64,000 bases of DNA from Mesorhizobium_B sp963522145 (lineage in GTDB: Bacteria > Pseudomonadota > Alphaproteobacteria > Rhizobiales > Rhizobiaceae), in the NCBI GenBank assembly GCA_963522145.1, contig CAUQXI010000003.1, forward strand, positions 1-64,000, read 5' to 3'. Position 1 is the first letter of the stretch. Every line of letters begins with the position of its first letter. The position numbers and the translations under genes are program-made. The notes under the pieces were generated by a model. That model was not told the origin of the DNA, did no database searches, and saw only the letters and a list, made by a program, of their open reading frames with translations. Positions 8,039 through 17,364 of the stretch are shown here, piece by piece.

Positions 8039-9145
8039 TCAGGCCGCGGCGATCAGCGCTTCCGCCACGCGCTTCTGCGTTTCCTCGCTAATATAGGGGT
8101 GCAACGGCAGCGACAGCACGCGTCCAGCCACCTGCTCTGAATGGGCGAGGCCGCCGGAGATGCGGGAGATCCCTGAATAGGCTGGCTGATGATGCATCGG
8201 CATGGGATAATGGACCGCGGTCGGGATGCCGGCTTCGCTCAGCTTGCGCGCCACACCATCGCGATCATCAACTTGCACCGTATATTGCGCGAAGACGCAG
8301 TCACGGTCGGCGCGCACGGTCGGCGCCGTAATGCTGTTGCTGCCCTTGAGAAGCGCGCCGTAGCGGGCGCCAGCCGCGATGCGCTGCTCGATCTCCCAGT
8401 CGAAGCGTTCGAGCTTGGCGAGGATCACGGCGCACTGGATCGTGTCCATGCGCCCGCCGATGCCAATGCGCGTATGATAATAGCGGCGCTCCTGCCCATG
8501 GACGCGGATCTCGCGCATGATTGCGGCAAGCGCTTTGTCATTGGTGAAGATCGCGCCGCCGTCGCCGTAGCAGCCGAGCGGCTTGGACGGAAAGAACGAT
8601 GCGCAGCCGATCGTGGAAACGCCACCGCTCTTGCGGCCGCGATAGGAGGCGCCGAAACTTTGCGCGGCGTCCTCGATCACCGGAATGTTGCGCGCGGCGG
8701 CCAGTGCGTTGAGCTCGTCCATGTCGGCCACCTGGCCATAGAGCGACACGGGCATGATGGCGCGGGTGCGGGGCGTGATTGCCGCTTCGACGAGCTTGAC
8801 GTCGAGGTTGTAGGTGTCGGGCTCGATGTCTACGAAAACCGGCGTGGCGCCCACCAGCGCGATCACCTCGGCCGTGGCCGCGAAGGTGAAGGGCGTGGTG
8901 ATCACCTCGTCGCCCGCCTTGATGTCGAGGGCCATGAGGCTGATCAGCAGCGCATCGGTGCCGGATGAGACGGAGATGCACTCGCTCGTTCCGGCGAGAG
9001 CCGCGAGCTTCTGCTCGGCTTCGAGAACCTCCGGTCCGAGGATGTATTGTCCATGGTCGAGCACGGCCTGGATGCGCGCATTGACACTTTCACGCAGCGC
9101 GCGATACTGCGCCTTGAGGTCGATGAACTCGATTTTTTCGGTCAT
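8039..9145 (-). CDS. wbpE: PLP-dependent aminotransferase, WbpE/WlbC type (DegT/DnrJ/EryC1/StrS family)
   Basis: 368 residues. In UDP-GlcNAc(3NAc)A synthesis this enzyme transfers an amino group from glutamate to C3 of the 3-keto-GlcNAcA nucleotide made by WbpB. The sequence has the sugar-aminotransferase N-terminus (IEFIDLKAQYRALRESV), SSGTDALLISLMAL for phosphate binding, VIEDAAQSFGASYRG with the cofactor Asp, and the PLP lysine in FFPSKPLGCYGDGGA. The start at 9145 overlaps the stop of the acetyltransferase (ATGA). It is the last gene of the wbpA-B-D-E unit, and that context decides the call among DegT family members. Confidence 0.85.
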   Translation of the reverse strand: MTEKIEFIDLKAQYRALRESVNARIQAVLDHGQYILGPEVLEAEQKLAALAGTSECISVSSGTDALLISLMALDIKAGDEVITTPFTFAATAEVIALVGATPVFVDIEPDTYNLDVKLVEAAITPRTRAIMPVSLYGQVADMDELNALAAARNIPVIEDAAQSFGASYRGRKSGGVSTIGCASFFPSKPLGCYGDGGAIFTNDKALAAIMREIRVHGQERRYYHTRIGIGGRMDTIQCAVILAKLERFDWEIEQRIAAGARYGALLKGSNSITAPTVRADRDCVFAQYTVQVDDRDGVARKLSEAGIPTAVHYPMPMHHQPAYSGISRISGGLAHSEQVAGRVLSLPLHPYISEETQKRVAEALIAAA

Positions 9146-9702
9146 AGGCGTCTGCAGCCTTCCTTCGTGATCTCGTAGGCGATGCCGGCGGCACTTGTCA
9201 CGCGGCCGATGCCTTCGAGACGGGTGCCCGTCTCGCACATCCAGCCGATCCGCCGTGCCGGTACGCCCACCATCAGCGCGTGATCGGGAACGTCGCGGCT
9301 CACCACCGCGCCTGCGCCGATAAACGCATAGCGCCCGATTGTCACCCCGCAGACGATCGTGCAGTTGGCGCCCAGTGTCGCGCCCTGCTTCACCAGCGTC
9401 GGACGGTACTCGTCTTTCCGCGTGATCGCCGAGCGCGGATTGTGGACATTGGTGAAGACCATGCTCGGCCCGCAGAACACGTCGTCCTCAAGCGTTACCG
9501 CATCATACACTGACACATTGTTCTGGATCTTGACGTTGCTTCCGATCACCACCTGACCGGCCACATAAACGTTCTGACCAAGCGAGCAGCGCTCGCCGAT
9601 CTTTGCTCCGCCTGAGACATGGACCCAGTGCCAGATGCGGGTGCCGTCGCCGATCTGCGCGCCCTCATCGATGATCGCCGTCTGGTGGGCGCTGTATCCC
9701 AT
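9142..9702 (-). CDS. wbpD: N-acetyltransferase, WbpD type (left-handed beta-helix)
   Basis: 186 residues. WbpD acetylates the 3-amino group of UDP-GlcNAc(3NH2)A using acetyl-CoA. The protein is a run of hexapeptide repeats (AIIDEGAQIGDGTRIWHWVH, IGERCSLGQNVYV, IGSNVKIQNNVSVYD, LGANCTIVCGVTIGRYAFIG), giving a left-handed parallel beta-helix. The segment GPSMVFTNVHNPRS is typical of this subgroup. It overlaps wbpE at ATGA and follows wbpB by 30 bp. The family usually works as a trimer. Assignment to WbpD rather than a serine acetyltransferase rests on length, N-terminal motif and neighbours. Confidence 0.87.
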   Translation of the reverse strand: MGYSAHQTAIIDEGAQIGDGTRIWHWVHVSGGAKIGERCSLGQNVYVAGQVVIGSNVKIQNNVSVYDAVTLEDDVFCGPSMVFTNVHNPRSAITRKDEYRPTLVKQGATLGANCTIVCGVTIGRYAFIGAGAVVSRDVPDHALMVGVPARRIGWMCETGTRLEGIGRVTSAAGIAYEITKEGCRRL

Positions 9703-9732
9703 CAGGGCCTCTTTCTCAAAGAACAGGCATCC

Positions 9733-10803
9733 TCAAAGAACAAGGGGAAGACTGACGCGGCGCCCGTCGCGCGCGGAAAGATAGGAGGCGATCAGCACCT
9801 CAAGCGAGCGCAGCCCTTCGCGGCCGTCCGTTTCAGGCTCGGCCTCGCCGCGCAGCACGTTGATGACATTGTCATAATAAGGCGGGTGGCCGAAGCCGTA
9901 AACGGAAGTCGTGGCATAGCTCGCCGTCTCCACCTGCTCGTCCTCCGGGCGCTTGTCGGCGAACTCCCAATGCTTGATCTCGTTAACGGCGACGCCGCCC
10001 ACGCGCGCCGTACCCTTCTCGCCCAGAATGGTGATCGAGCCCTCGAAGTTCTTCGGATAGGCGAGCACGGTGGCATTCAGCGAGCCGAGCGCGCCCGAGC
10101 GCCACTTGACGCTGATCACGCCCGTATCCTCGCTCTCGATGTCGCGCGCGAGCGTGCCCGTATAGGCGTGCAGGCTCTCGATCGGGCCGATCAGCCAGTC
10201 GAGCAGGTCCACATAATGGCTGGCCTGGTTCATGAAGGTGCCGCCGTCGAACTCCCAGGTGCCGCGCCATGGTGCGCTGTCATAGTAGGCCTGCGGGCGA
10301 GTCCAGAAAACGTTGATGTTGACCATGTGGATGCGGCCGAAGCGCTTCTGCTCGACGGCACGCTTGAGCATCTGCAGCGTGGCGTTGCGCCGGTTCTGCT
10401 TGACCACGAAGAGCCGCACGCCCGCCTCGTCGCAGGCGCGCACCATGTCCACGCCATCCTGCCAGCGGGTCGCCATCGGTTTTTCCGTGACCACATGACG
10501 GCGAGCGGCCGCGACCTGGATGGCCTGGGCGCTGTGGAGCCCGCTCGGAGTGGTCAGGATCACCGCGTCGGCGCTCGTGGCGGCCAGCATCTCGGTCAGG
10601 CTTCGGTGCCCAGCCGCCCCCGTCTTCTCGGTCGCGGCGCGGAGGGCAGCAGCATCGGGATCGCAGATGTCGACAAGCTCCGCCCGCTCCGCGTGGCGCT
10701 CCATCGCCGCGAAATGATTGGCCGAGATGCGTCCGCAGCCGGCGAGCGCGAAGCGGATCCGGCGATCGGTGATTGCAGGCAGGGGAGGAGAATCGCTTGC
10801 CAT
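9733..10803 (-). CDS. wbpB: Gfo/Idh/MocA oxidoreductase, WbpB/WlbA type
   Basis: 356 residues. WbpB oxidises C3 of UDP-GlcNAcA with tightly bound NAD that is recycled by 2-oxoglutarate, working together with WbpE. The N-terminal Rossmann motif is FALAGCGRISANH, the family EKP motif is VVTEKPMA, and the C-terminal domain has WRGTWEFDGGTFMNQASHY with the conserved His. It lies 9 bp after wbpA in the same unit. Sugar dehydrogenases of this superfamily are hard to separate by sequence, so the specific call relies on the complete wbpA-B-D-E context. Confidence 0.85.
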   Translation of the reverse strand: MASDSPPLPAITDRRIRFALAGCGRISANHFAAMERHAERAELVDICDPDAAALRAATEKTGAAGHRSLTEMLAATSADAVILTTPSGLHSAQAIQVAAARRHVVTEKPMATRWQDGVDMVRACDEAGVRLFVVKQNRRNATLQMLKRAVEQKRFGRIHMVNINVFWTRPQAYYDSAPWRGTWEFDGGTFMNQASHYVDLLDWLIGPIESLHAYTGTLARDIESEDTGVISVKWRSGALGSLNATVLAYPKNFEGSITILGEKGTARVGGVAVNEIKHWEFADKRPEDEQVETASYATTSVYGFGHPPYYDNVINVLRGEAEPETDGREGLRSLEVLIASYLSARDGRRVSLPLVL

Positions 10804-10812
10804 ATTCGACGT

Positions 10813-12153
10813 TCAGGCCTTCACGACATTCGCTGCCGGCGCGAGGAAGCGCCCGCGCGTGTCCACCACCAGCGGCGAATGCGCCAGGATCGACTGATAG
10901 TCGAAGCGATCGTGATCGGTGGCAAGCAGCACGCAGTCATAGGAGGCGAGCGCTTCGGGCGTGATCGACACGCTCGACAGATCGAACTGCGCGTGGTCGC
11001 GGAGCTTGGGGAAAACCGGCACATGCGGGTCGCTATAGGCGACCGTCGCGCCGAGCGCCTGAAGCTTCTCCATCAGCACCACGGAAGGCGACTCGCGCAT
11101 GTCGTCCACATTCTTCTTGTAGGCGATGCCCAGCACCAAGATCGAGCTTCCATTCACCGCCTTCTTCGCCTGGTTCAGCGCATGGGCGACCTTGCCGACA
11201 ACGAAATCCGGCATGGCGGAATTCACCTCGCCGGCCAGCTCGATGAAGCGGGTGTTGATGCCGTATTCGCGCGCCTTCCAGGTGAGATAGAACGGGTCGA
11301 TCGGGATGCAGTGGCCGCCTAGCCCCGGACCGGGATAATAGGGCACGAAGCCGAACGGCTTGGTGGCCGCCGCGCGAATGACCTCGTGGATGTCGATATC
11401 CATCCGGTCGGCGACGATCTTCATCTCGTTGACGAGGCCGATATTCACCGCGCGGTGGATGTTTTCCAGCAGCTTGGTCAGTTCCGCCGCCCGCGTGGAG
11501 CTGACGGGAACGAGCCGATCGATCACCTCGCTATAAAGCGCCTGCCCCACTTCGAGGCAGGCGGGCGTGGAGCCGCCCACCACCTTGGGGATCGAACGCG
11601 TGGTGAAGTTCGGATTGCCGGGGTCCTCACGCTCCGGCGAGAAGACGAGGAACACATCCGCGCCCACTGCAAGTCCGGCGCTTTCGACGCGCGGGCGCAG
11701 TTCTTCGTCGGTTGTCCCGGGATAGGTCGTGCTCTCGAGCGACAGCACCTGGCCGGCGCGGAGATAGGGAACCAGCGCGTCCGTGGTGTCGAGCACGAAG
11801 CGGAGGTCGGGCTCGCGATGCTTGTTCAGCGGGGTCGGCACGCAAAGGATCAGTGCGTCCACTTCGCTTGCGCGCGAGAAATCGGTCGTCGCCTCGAACC
11901 CATTCTTGCGTGCCGCTGCGATGCGGTCGGCGCCGATATGCTCGATGTAGCTTTGCCCATTCTGCAAGGCATCGACCTTTACCGGATCGATGTCGATGCC
12001 GAGAACCTGGTAGCCCACTTCGCTGTAGCGAAGAACCAGCGGCAGGCCGACATAGCCGAGGCCAACAATGCCGATCCGCGCCGTTCTGGAACGGAGTTTT
12101 TCCACGAGGGAAGATTGTAACGCGCTGGAATCCTGCACCGACCGGCCTTCCAT
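10813..12153 (-). CDS. wbpA: UDP-N-acetylglucosamine 6-dehydrogenase, WbpA type
   Basis: 446 residues from the ATG at 12153, which has GAGGGCGAG just upstream; a longer start at 12228 lacks conserved residues. It converts UDP-GlcNAc to UDP-GlcNAcA with two NAD. Visible are the Rossmann motif IGIVGLGYVGLPLVLRY, the middle dimerisation helix region (AELTKLLENIHRAVNIGLVN), and the catalytic Cys in GLGGHCIPIDPFYL, with the C-terminal UDP-binding domain (LVLGIAYKKNVDDMRESPS). It is the first gene of the unit. A UDP-ManNAc or UDP-GalNAc dehydrogenase (WecC/TviB) is the alternative; the following wbpB, wbpD and wbpE argue for the GlcNAc route. Confidence 0.87.
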   Translation of the reverse strand: MEGRSVQDSSALQSSLVEKLRSRTARIGIVGLGYVGLPLVLRYSEVGYQVLGIDIDPVKVDALQNGQSYIEHIGADRIAAARKNGFEATTDFSRASEVDALILCVPTPLNKHREPDLRFVLDTTDALVPYLRAGQVLSLESTTYPGTTDEELRPRVESAGLAVGADVFLVFSPEREDPGNPNFTTRSIPKVVGGSTPACLEVGQALYSEVIDRLVPVSSTRAAELTKLLENIHRAVNIGLVNEMKIVADRMDIDIHEVIRAAATKPFGFVPYYPGPGLGGHCIPIDPFYLTWKAREYGINTRFIELAGEVNSAMPDFVVGKVAHALNQAKKAVNGSSILVLGIAYKKNVDDMRESPSVVLMEKLQALGATVAYSDPHVPVFPKLRDHAQFDLSSVSITPEALASYDCVLLATDHDRFDYQSILAHSPLVVDTRGRFLAPAANVVKA

Positions 12154-12389
12154 GTCTCGCCCTCGAACCACTCCGTCAGACAGCCTGATCGAAGCAGTGC
12201 GACGGCCATAGCAAACCGCTACAACCAAAGAAAGTCTTCAGGTTGTGGAACAGGGTTAACGGCGTGTCATCCGAAATCCGCCACGATTGAGGCGCGTGGG
12301 CGCGCCCTAGGTCTGGCTATGCGCTTCCCCTCGCGGCCGTCGCATGGTTCAAAAGAACTGGCCAGTCGGCCGACAAAGGATTTGCCGCC

Positions 12390-13673
12390 TTGTTCCCTTC
12401 CTTTTTTCCGCGCCCCCGTCTGCTTTTCACGTCCGCTGTCGTGTGGAGCAGCATCGCGATGCTTTTTTGGTATCTTGGAGGGGAGGATCTTGGCGCAAAT
12501 TTTGGAATGCCGCGGGAGGCTGATCCTGCCTCCCTACCGATCGGACTTTATCTTCTCTATTCGCCCGCTTTCATCTGGTTCTACCTGTATTTCTGGGCAG
12601 CGATCGTGCTTTTCTGCGGTTTCTGGACATGGTTTGCGCCACATAAGTGGTCGCTTTGGTCTCTCTGGGGCTCAGGCCTCATTATCTTTGTGACCAACTT
12701 CTCGGTTCAGGTAAGCGTGCTGTTTAACTATTGGAACCGCGCGATGTATGATCTAGTGCAGAAGGCGCTTGATCCAGCCACGCGCAATACCATACCTGCT
12801 GAAGAATTTTACGGACTGATATTCGTATTTATATCCATAGCTGCCGTCTACATCATCGTAGCTGTAACAAATCTGTTCTTCGTTAGCCATTGGATATTCA
12901 GATGGCGAACGGCCATGAACGAGTACTACGTGGCATTCTGGCCGCGTCTTCGTCATATTGAGGGAGCGTCGCAGCGTGTTCAGGAAGACACGATGCGGTT
13001 TGCGAGCATCATGGAATCGTTGGGGATCAGCCTCGTAGACTCTATCATGACGCTGTTCGCCTTTCTTCCGGTTCTTGCTACTCTCTCCGCATACGCAACC
13101 GATCTGCCGATTATCGGTGCTGTTCCATATGCCCTCGTGTGGGCGGCGCTCGGATGGGCGATATTTGGGACGTTGCTTCTCGCGGTCATAGGCATCAAGC
13201 TTCCGGGGCTGAATTTTCGGAACCAACGAGTTGAAGCTGCCTACCGCAAGGAACTGGTATTTGGCGAGGATCATGAGGATCGCGCGCAGCCCCCGACCCT
13301 CGCTGAGTTATTCGACAACGTGCGCAAAAACTATTTCGTATTGTACTTCCACTATCTGTACTTCAATGTTGCGAGGTTCGGATATCTCCAGATGGATGTC
13401 ATATTCTCGCTGATCGTGCTTATTCCCACCATTGTGGCAGGGCAGATTACCTTCGGTATCTTCCAGCAAGTGCGACAGGCTTTCACGCAGGTCGCCTCCT
13501 CGTTCCAATATCTCGTGAGCTCCTGGACGACGATTGTTGAGCTTCTTTCAATCTACAAGCGTCTTGACGCCTTTGAAGCAACAATCAAGGGCGAGCCTCT
13601 GCCCGACATCGACCGCCGCTATCTGGCGCGCGAAGAGGCCGGAGTGCCGCCGGAGGAGCAGCCGGCAGCGTGA
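12390..13673 (+). CDS. bacA: BacA/SbmA-type inner-membrane peptide transporter
   Basis: 427 residues from a TTG start with AAAGGA about 10 bases upstream. SbmA/BacA proteins import proline-rich and other peptides and microcins using the proton gradient; in rhizobia and Brucella they are needed for life inside host cells and affect very-long-chain fatty acids of lipid A. The N-terminus MFPSFFPRPRLL and the motifs RWRTAMNEYYVAFWPRLRHI, EGASQRVQEDTMRFA and GLNFRNQRVEAAYRKELV are typical, with 7-8 hydrophobic segments. There is no ABC ATPase domain. Codons and composition are visibly more AT-rich than in the flanking genes, which suggests separate ancestry or transfer. The 12154-12389 region upstream holds no gene. 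Confidence 0.88.
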   Translation: MFPSFFPRPRLLFTSAVVWSSIAMLFWYLGGEDLGANFGMPREADPASLPIGLYLLYSPAFIWFYLYFWAAIVLFCGFWTWFAPHKWSLWSLWGSGLIIFVTNFSVQVSVLFNYWNRAMYDLVQKALDPATRNTIPAEEFYGLIFVFISIAAVYIIVAVTNLFFVSHWIFRWRTAMNEYYVAFWPRLRHIEGASQRVQEDTMRFASIMESLGISLVDSIMTLFAFLPVLATLSAYATDLPIIGAVPYALVWAALGWAIFGTLLLAVIGIKLPGLNFRNQRVEAAYRKELVFGEDHEDRAQPPTLAELFDNVRKNYFVLYFHYLYFNVARFGYLQMDVIFSLIVLIPTIVAGQITFGIFQQVRQAFTQVASSFQYLVSSWTTIVELLSIYKRLDAFEATIKGEPLPDIDRRYLAREEAGVPPEEQPAA

Positions 13674-13763
13674 TCATGCGGGCGGCTGAGTGCGGCCGCC
13701 CCTTCCAACCAGCGCGAATTTATCCCATAGGCTGACGCAAACAGGCGCGGCAGGCGGAGACGG

Positions 13764-14429
13764 ATGACCGACGACAGCTTCTACCGAGAGGTGAACGAGG
13801 AGATCCGGCAGGATAAGGCCAGGGCGATCTGGGATCGCTTCGGCCCGTTTCTGATTGGCATCGCCGTGCTGGTCGTGGTCGGAACGGCCGCCTGGGTCGC
13901 CTATGACTATTTCACGACCGAGCGCGCGAACGCGTCCGGCGACCGCTTCAGCCAGGCGCTCATACTGGCACGCGACAACAAGCCCGATGAGGCGCTGGCT
14001 GCCTTCGAGGCTCTGGAAAAGGACGGCTACGGCGCGTACCCGATCCTTGCTCGCATGCGCGCCGCGACCGTGCTGGCTGAAAAGCAGGATTTCGCCGGGT
14101 CGGTGAAGGGCTTCGACGCGGTGGCCGCTGACACGGGCGTGCCGGAGCCGATCCGCGATGCGGCGCGCCTGCGGGCAGCCTTCCTGCTGGTGGATCATGG
14201 CTCCTATGCGGATGTCGCGACCCGCACCGAAGCTCTCTCGACCGACGGCAATCCGCTGCGCCATTCGGCGCGCGAGGCGCTGGGCCTTTCCGCCTGGAAG
14301 GAGGGCAGGGCTGCCGATGCGCTCAAGCTGTTCGACAGCGTGCGCGAGGACGAGGCGGCGCCCGACGACATCCGCGAGCGTGCAAACCTGATGGCCGAGC
14401 TGATCCGCGGATCGGGCTCGGCATCCTGA
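13764..14429 (+). CDS. Membrane-anchored TPR protein (YfgM-like)
   Basis: 221 residues. The layout is a short cytoplasmic N-terminus, one transmembrane helix (about residues 27-48, PFLIGIAVLVVVGTAAWVAY) and a periplasmic tetratricopeptide part (ASGDRFSQALILARDNKPDE and following repeats). It matches the YfgM-like family, which in E. coli is found at the SecYEG translocon with PpiD. It ends 7 bp before der, the same pairing as yfgM-yfgL-der in other proteobacteria, here without bamB. The chaperone role is inferred from the family. Confidence 0.8.
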   Translation: MTDDSFYREVNEEIRQDKARAIWDRFGPFLIGIAVLVVVGTAAWVAYDYFTTERANASGDRFSQALILARDNKPDEALAAFEALEKDGYGAYPILARMRAATVLAEKQDFAGSVKGFDAVAADTGVPEPIRDAARLRAAFLLVDHGSYADVATRTEALSTDGNPLRHSAREALGLSAWKEGRAADALKLFDSVREDEAAPDDIRERANLMAELIRGSGSAS

Positions 14430-14436
14430 TGACGGG

Positions 14437-15867
14437 ATGAGCTTCCGCGCTGCAATCGTCGGCCGGCCCAATGTCGGCAAGTCCACGCTGTTCAACCGGC
14501 TCGTGGGCCGCAGGATCGCGCTGGTGGACGACACGCCGGGCGTGACGCGCGACCGACGGGTACACGACGCCAAGCTCTACGATCTCCGCTTCGAGGTGAT
14601 CGACACGGCGGGTTTCGAGGAGGCCGGGCCCGAAAGCCTCGCCGGACGAATGCGCGCGCAGACTGAGCAGGCAGTGGCCGAGGCCGATCTCGTCTTCTTC
14701 GTAATGGACGCCAAGGCCGGCATCTTGCCCGATGATCGCGCCTTCGCCGAGGTGGTGCGGCGCTCGGGCAAGCCGGTGGTGCTGGTTGCAAACAAGTCCG
14801 AGTCGCGCGCATCCGATGCCGGCTATCTCGAGGCGTGGGAACTGGGCCTGGGCGATCCCGTGCCGATCTCGGCCGAGCACGGCCAGGGCCTGCCCGATCT
14901 GCGCGAGGCGGTGATCGCAGCGCTCGGCGAAAAGCGCGCCTTCGCCGATGAAGACGAGGATGAGACACCGGCTGTTGGGGGCGAACTGATCGGCGAGGAC
15001 ATCGCCGACCCGGAAGCGGAAGGCCCCGCCTACGATGAAACCAAGCCGATGCGGATCGCCATTGTCGGCCGGCCGAATGCGGGAAAATCAACGCTCGTCA
15101 ACGCCCTGATCGGCGAGGAGCGCATGCTGACCGGCCCGGAAGCGGGCATCACGCGCGACTCGATCGCCGTCGACTGGGAATGGCGCGGCCGGCGCATCCG
15201 CTTTTCCGACACCGCGGGCATGCGCCGAAAGGCGAGGGTGCAGGAGAAGCTGGAAAAGCTTTCGGTCGGCGAAAGCCTGCGCGCCATCCGCTTTGCCGAA
15301 GTGGTGGTGGTGGTGCTCGATGCGACGATCCCCTTCGAGAAACAAGACTTGCAGATCGTCGACCTCGTGGTGCGCGAAGGCCGCGCGCCCGTGATCGCAT
15401 TCTCCAAATGGGACCTGATCGAGGACCGCCAGGCGGTGCTCGCCCAGCTTCGCACAGAAACCGAGCGGCTCCTTCCGCAGGCGCGCGGCATTCGCGCGGT
15501 GCCGTTATCGGCCGAGACCGGCCGTGGCCTCGACCAGTTGATGGAAGCGGTGCTCTTCACCCACCGCGTGTGGAACTCCCGCGTATCCACCGGACGGCTC
15601 AACCGCTGGCTCGAAGGCGTGCTGGCCCATCATCCGCCGCCGGCGGTGGCCGGGCGTCGGCTGAAAATCAAATATGTCACCCAAGCCAAGACGCGACCGC
15701 CGGGCTTCGTGGTGTCCTGCTCGCGGCCCGAGGCCATGCCGCAGGCCTATATCCGCTACCTTGCGAACTCCCTGCGTGATGCCTTCGACATGCCCGGCGT
15801 GCCCATCCGCATCATGCTGCGCGGAAGCGACAATCCTTTTGCCGGCCGCGCGCGCAAGGCAGGCTGA
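14437..15867 (+). CDS. der: Double-Era GTPase Der (EngA), ribosome assembly
   Basis: 476 residues. Der is an essential GTPase with two tandem G domains and a KH-like C-terminus that acts in 50S subunit maturation. The first G domain has GRPNVGKST (about 8-16), DTAGFEE and NKSE; the second has GRPNAGKST (from about 211), DTAGMRRKARVQE and FSKWDL. The KH-like domain has the usual KIKYVTQAKTRPPGFVVSCS near the end. The linker between the G domains is acidic (DEDEDETPAVGGE), as in other alphaproteobacteria. It follows the TPR gene closely and is probably cotranscribed. Confidence 0.95.
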   Translation: MSFRAAIVGRPNVGKSTLFNRLVGRRIALVDDTPGVTRDRRVHDAKLYDLRFEVIDTAGFEEAGPESLAGRMRAQTEQAVAEADLVFFVMDAKAGILPDDRAFAEVVRRSGKPVVLVANKSESRASDAGYLEAWELGLGDPVPISAEHGQGLPDLREAVIAALGEKRAFADEDEDETPAVGGELIGEDIADPEAEGPAYDETKPMRIAIVGRPNAGKSTLVNALIGEERMLTGPEAGITRDSIAVDWEWRGRRIRFSDTAGMRRKARVQEKLEKLSVGESLRAIRFAEVVVVVLDATIPFEKQDLQIVDLVVREGRAPVIAFSKWDLIEDRQAVLAQLRTETERLLPQARGIRAVPLSAETGRGLDQLMEAVLFTHRVWNSRVSTGRLNRWLEGVLAHHPPPAVAGRRLKIKYVTQAKTRPPGFVVSCSRPEAMPQAYIRYLANSLRDAFDMPGVPIRIMLRGSDNPFAGRARKAG

Positions 15868-16092
15868 ATAAAGCCGGTCAGCTTTCGCTTTGATGCTTCC
15901 ACCTGAAGAAGCATCTCGACCCATCCCCCAGCACTTCTCACGCCGCGCGCTCCTCCACACCCGACGACCACGTCACGCGCCGGGGCGACCCAAGCGGCAG
16001 CCCGTTAACCGGTGATCAAGGTTAATGCTTCACTTTCAGAAACAAGGGTGGGTTGCTTAGAGTTTCGGAGTGTTTCGGTGACAGCACGATTG

Positions 16093-17265
16093 ATGCCGGC
16101 AGCCTGTGCGCGCGTGTTTCAGAACCGTTCGCTTCTTTCCCCGCTGCTGCTCGGGCTCGGCATCTGGATCGGTTTTCCCACGCTTGCCGCGCAGCAGGAT
16201 ATCAGCAGCCTCGTTTCCGGTGCTGAAGGAACCGCCACACGCTGGAACGCCTTTGTGCAGCGTGCTGCGGCAGGCTCGACCCATGCGGCTGAGATGCCTT
16301 TCATCGACCGAACGGTGCGCGGAGAAGCGCTTTCCGGCGCAGGCCTGAAAGGTGGCGGCCTCGGCACCGTAGCCTTCCGCACCAAGGGCATCAAATCTTC
16401 CGATTCTCCCGATGAAACCCGCGTCTCCCGCGCCGACAAGGCGGGACGGATCGTCAAGGTCGTGCCTGTCGCTCCGCCCAGGAACTTCAATGCTGGCTCC
16501 GTTTTCGAGCGGACGAGCTCCATCCTCCGGCCTGGACTGGAGCCGGAACTGAAAATGGCCTTCGCCAAGCCCGAGATCAAAGGCCAGGAAGTCCGCATCG
16601 CCGCGGCCTTCCATCCCGACCGCAAGGATCCGGCCAACGATCCCACAGTGCCCGCATTCCTCGCCAGCCTCGTCACCAGCGACAAGGCCGACATCCTGGC
16701 GACCGCCTACGCTTCCGCCGAGCCGGACTATGCCAAGGCGTCTCCTTTCGAGAGCCTGCTCGGCACGAGTGATGCAGAGGGCGGGCGCTTCGTGCCTCCG
16801 ATCGAGCGCGGCGACCATGCCTGGATGGGAACGCCGCTTCCGGCGGAAGTCTTCTCGGCCGCCGAGCAGAAATGCCTGGCAACCGGCATTTATTTCGAGG
16901 CGCGTGGTGAAAGCCTGCGCGGACAGGCGGCAGTGGCGCAGGTCATCCTCAACCGGGTGCGCAACCCCACCTATCCGAAGACCATTTGCGGCGTCGTTTA
17001 CCAGAACGATTCGTGGAAAAACCGCTGCCAGTTCTCGTTTGCCTGCGACGGCATCAAGGACCGGATCACCAGTCCTGCGCACTACAAGGTCGCTCAGGAT
17101 GTCGCGCTTGCAGTGACCGCCGGCAAGATCTTCATTCCCGAGATCGGCTCCTCCACTCATTACTACGCGGATTATGTGAGTCCGGGCTGGGCGCGCACGA
17201 TGGAGAAGATGAAGAAGATCGGTCGACACATCTTCTACCGCACCTATGGCGGCGGATGGAGCTGA
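16093..17265 (+). CDS. Secreted cell-wall hydrolase, SleB type
   Basis: 390 residues from the ATG at 16093; an in-frame GTG at 16012 would add 27 residues that look non-conserved. The N-terminus (RSLLSPLLLGLGIWIGFPTL) is a signal peptide or membrane anchor. The last 130 residues form the Hydrolase_2/SleB domain: YFEARGESLRGQAAVAQVIL with the catalytic Glu, NRVRNPTYPKTICGVVYQ, CQFSFACDG and GSSTHYYADYVSPGW. SleB enzymes are lytic transglycosylases of peptidoglycan; in non-sporulating alphaproteobacteria the role is wall remodelling. The middle 200 residues are not conserved. It is a single gene between der and the ATP synthase operon. Confidence 0.85.
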   Translation: MPAACARVFQNRSLLSPLLLGLGIWIGFPTLAAQQDISSLVSGAEGTATRWNAFVQRAAAGSTHAAEMPFIDRTVRGEALSGAGLKGGGLGTVAFRTKGIKSSDSPDETRVSRADKAGRIVKVVPVAPPRNFNAGSVFERTSSILRPGLEPELKMAFAKPEIKGQEVRIAAAFHPDRKDPANDPTVPAFLASLVTSDKADILATAYASAEPDYAKASPFESLLGTSDAEGGRFVPPIERGDHAWMGTPLPAEVFSAAEQKCLATGIYFEARGESLRGQAAVAQVILNRVRNPTYPKTICGVVYQNDSWKNRCQFSFACDGIKDRITSPAHYKVAQDVALAVTAGKIFIPEIGSSTHYYADYVSPGWARTMEKMKKIGRHIFYRTYGGGWS

Positions 17266-17364
17266 CCGTCCCGGTTATCTGATTCGGTAGGTGCTCAGGC
17301 TGTTGCCCGGTAAGTACCTGGATCTACTGGATATTTTCCGCGCCGGAAGACTTCATCCGTGCGC

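Noticed and set aside
9619..11322. Long plus-strand open frame of 567 codons
   Set aside because: It lies opposite wbpB and wbpA, which have clear family motifs; its translation is Arg/His-rich without recognisable motifs. High GC makes such antisense frames common.
15890..15913. GATGCTTC/GAAGCATC hairpin after der
   Set aside because: An 8-bp stem with no T-run. It could be a terminator, but nothing beyond the stem supports it.
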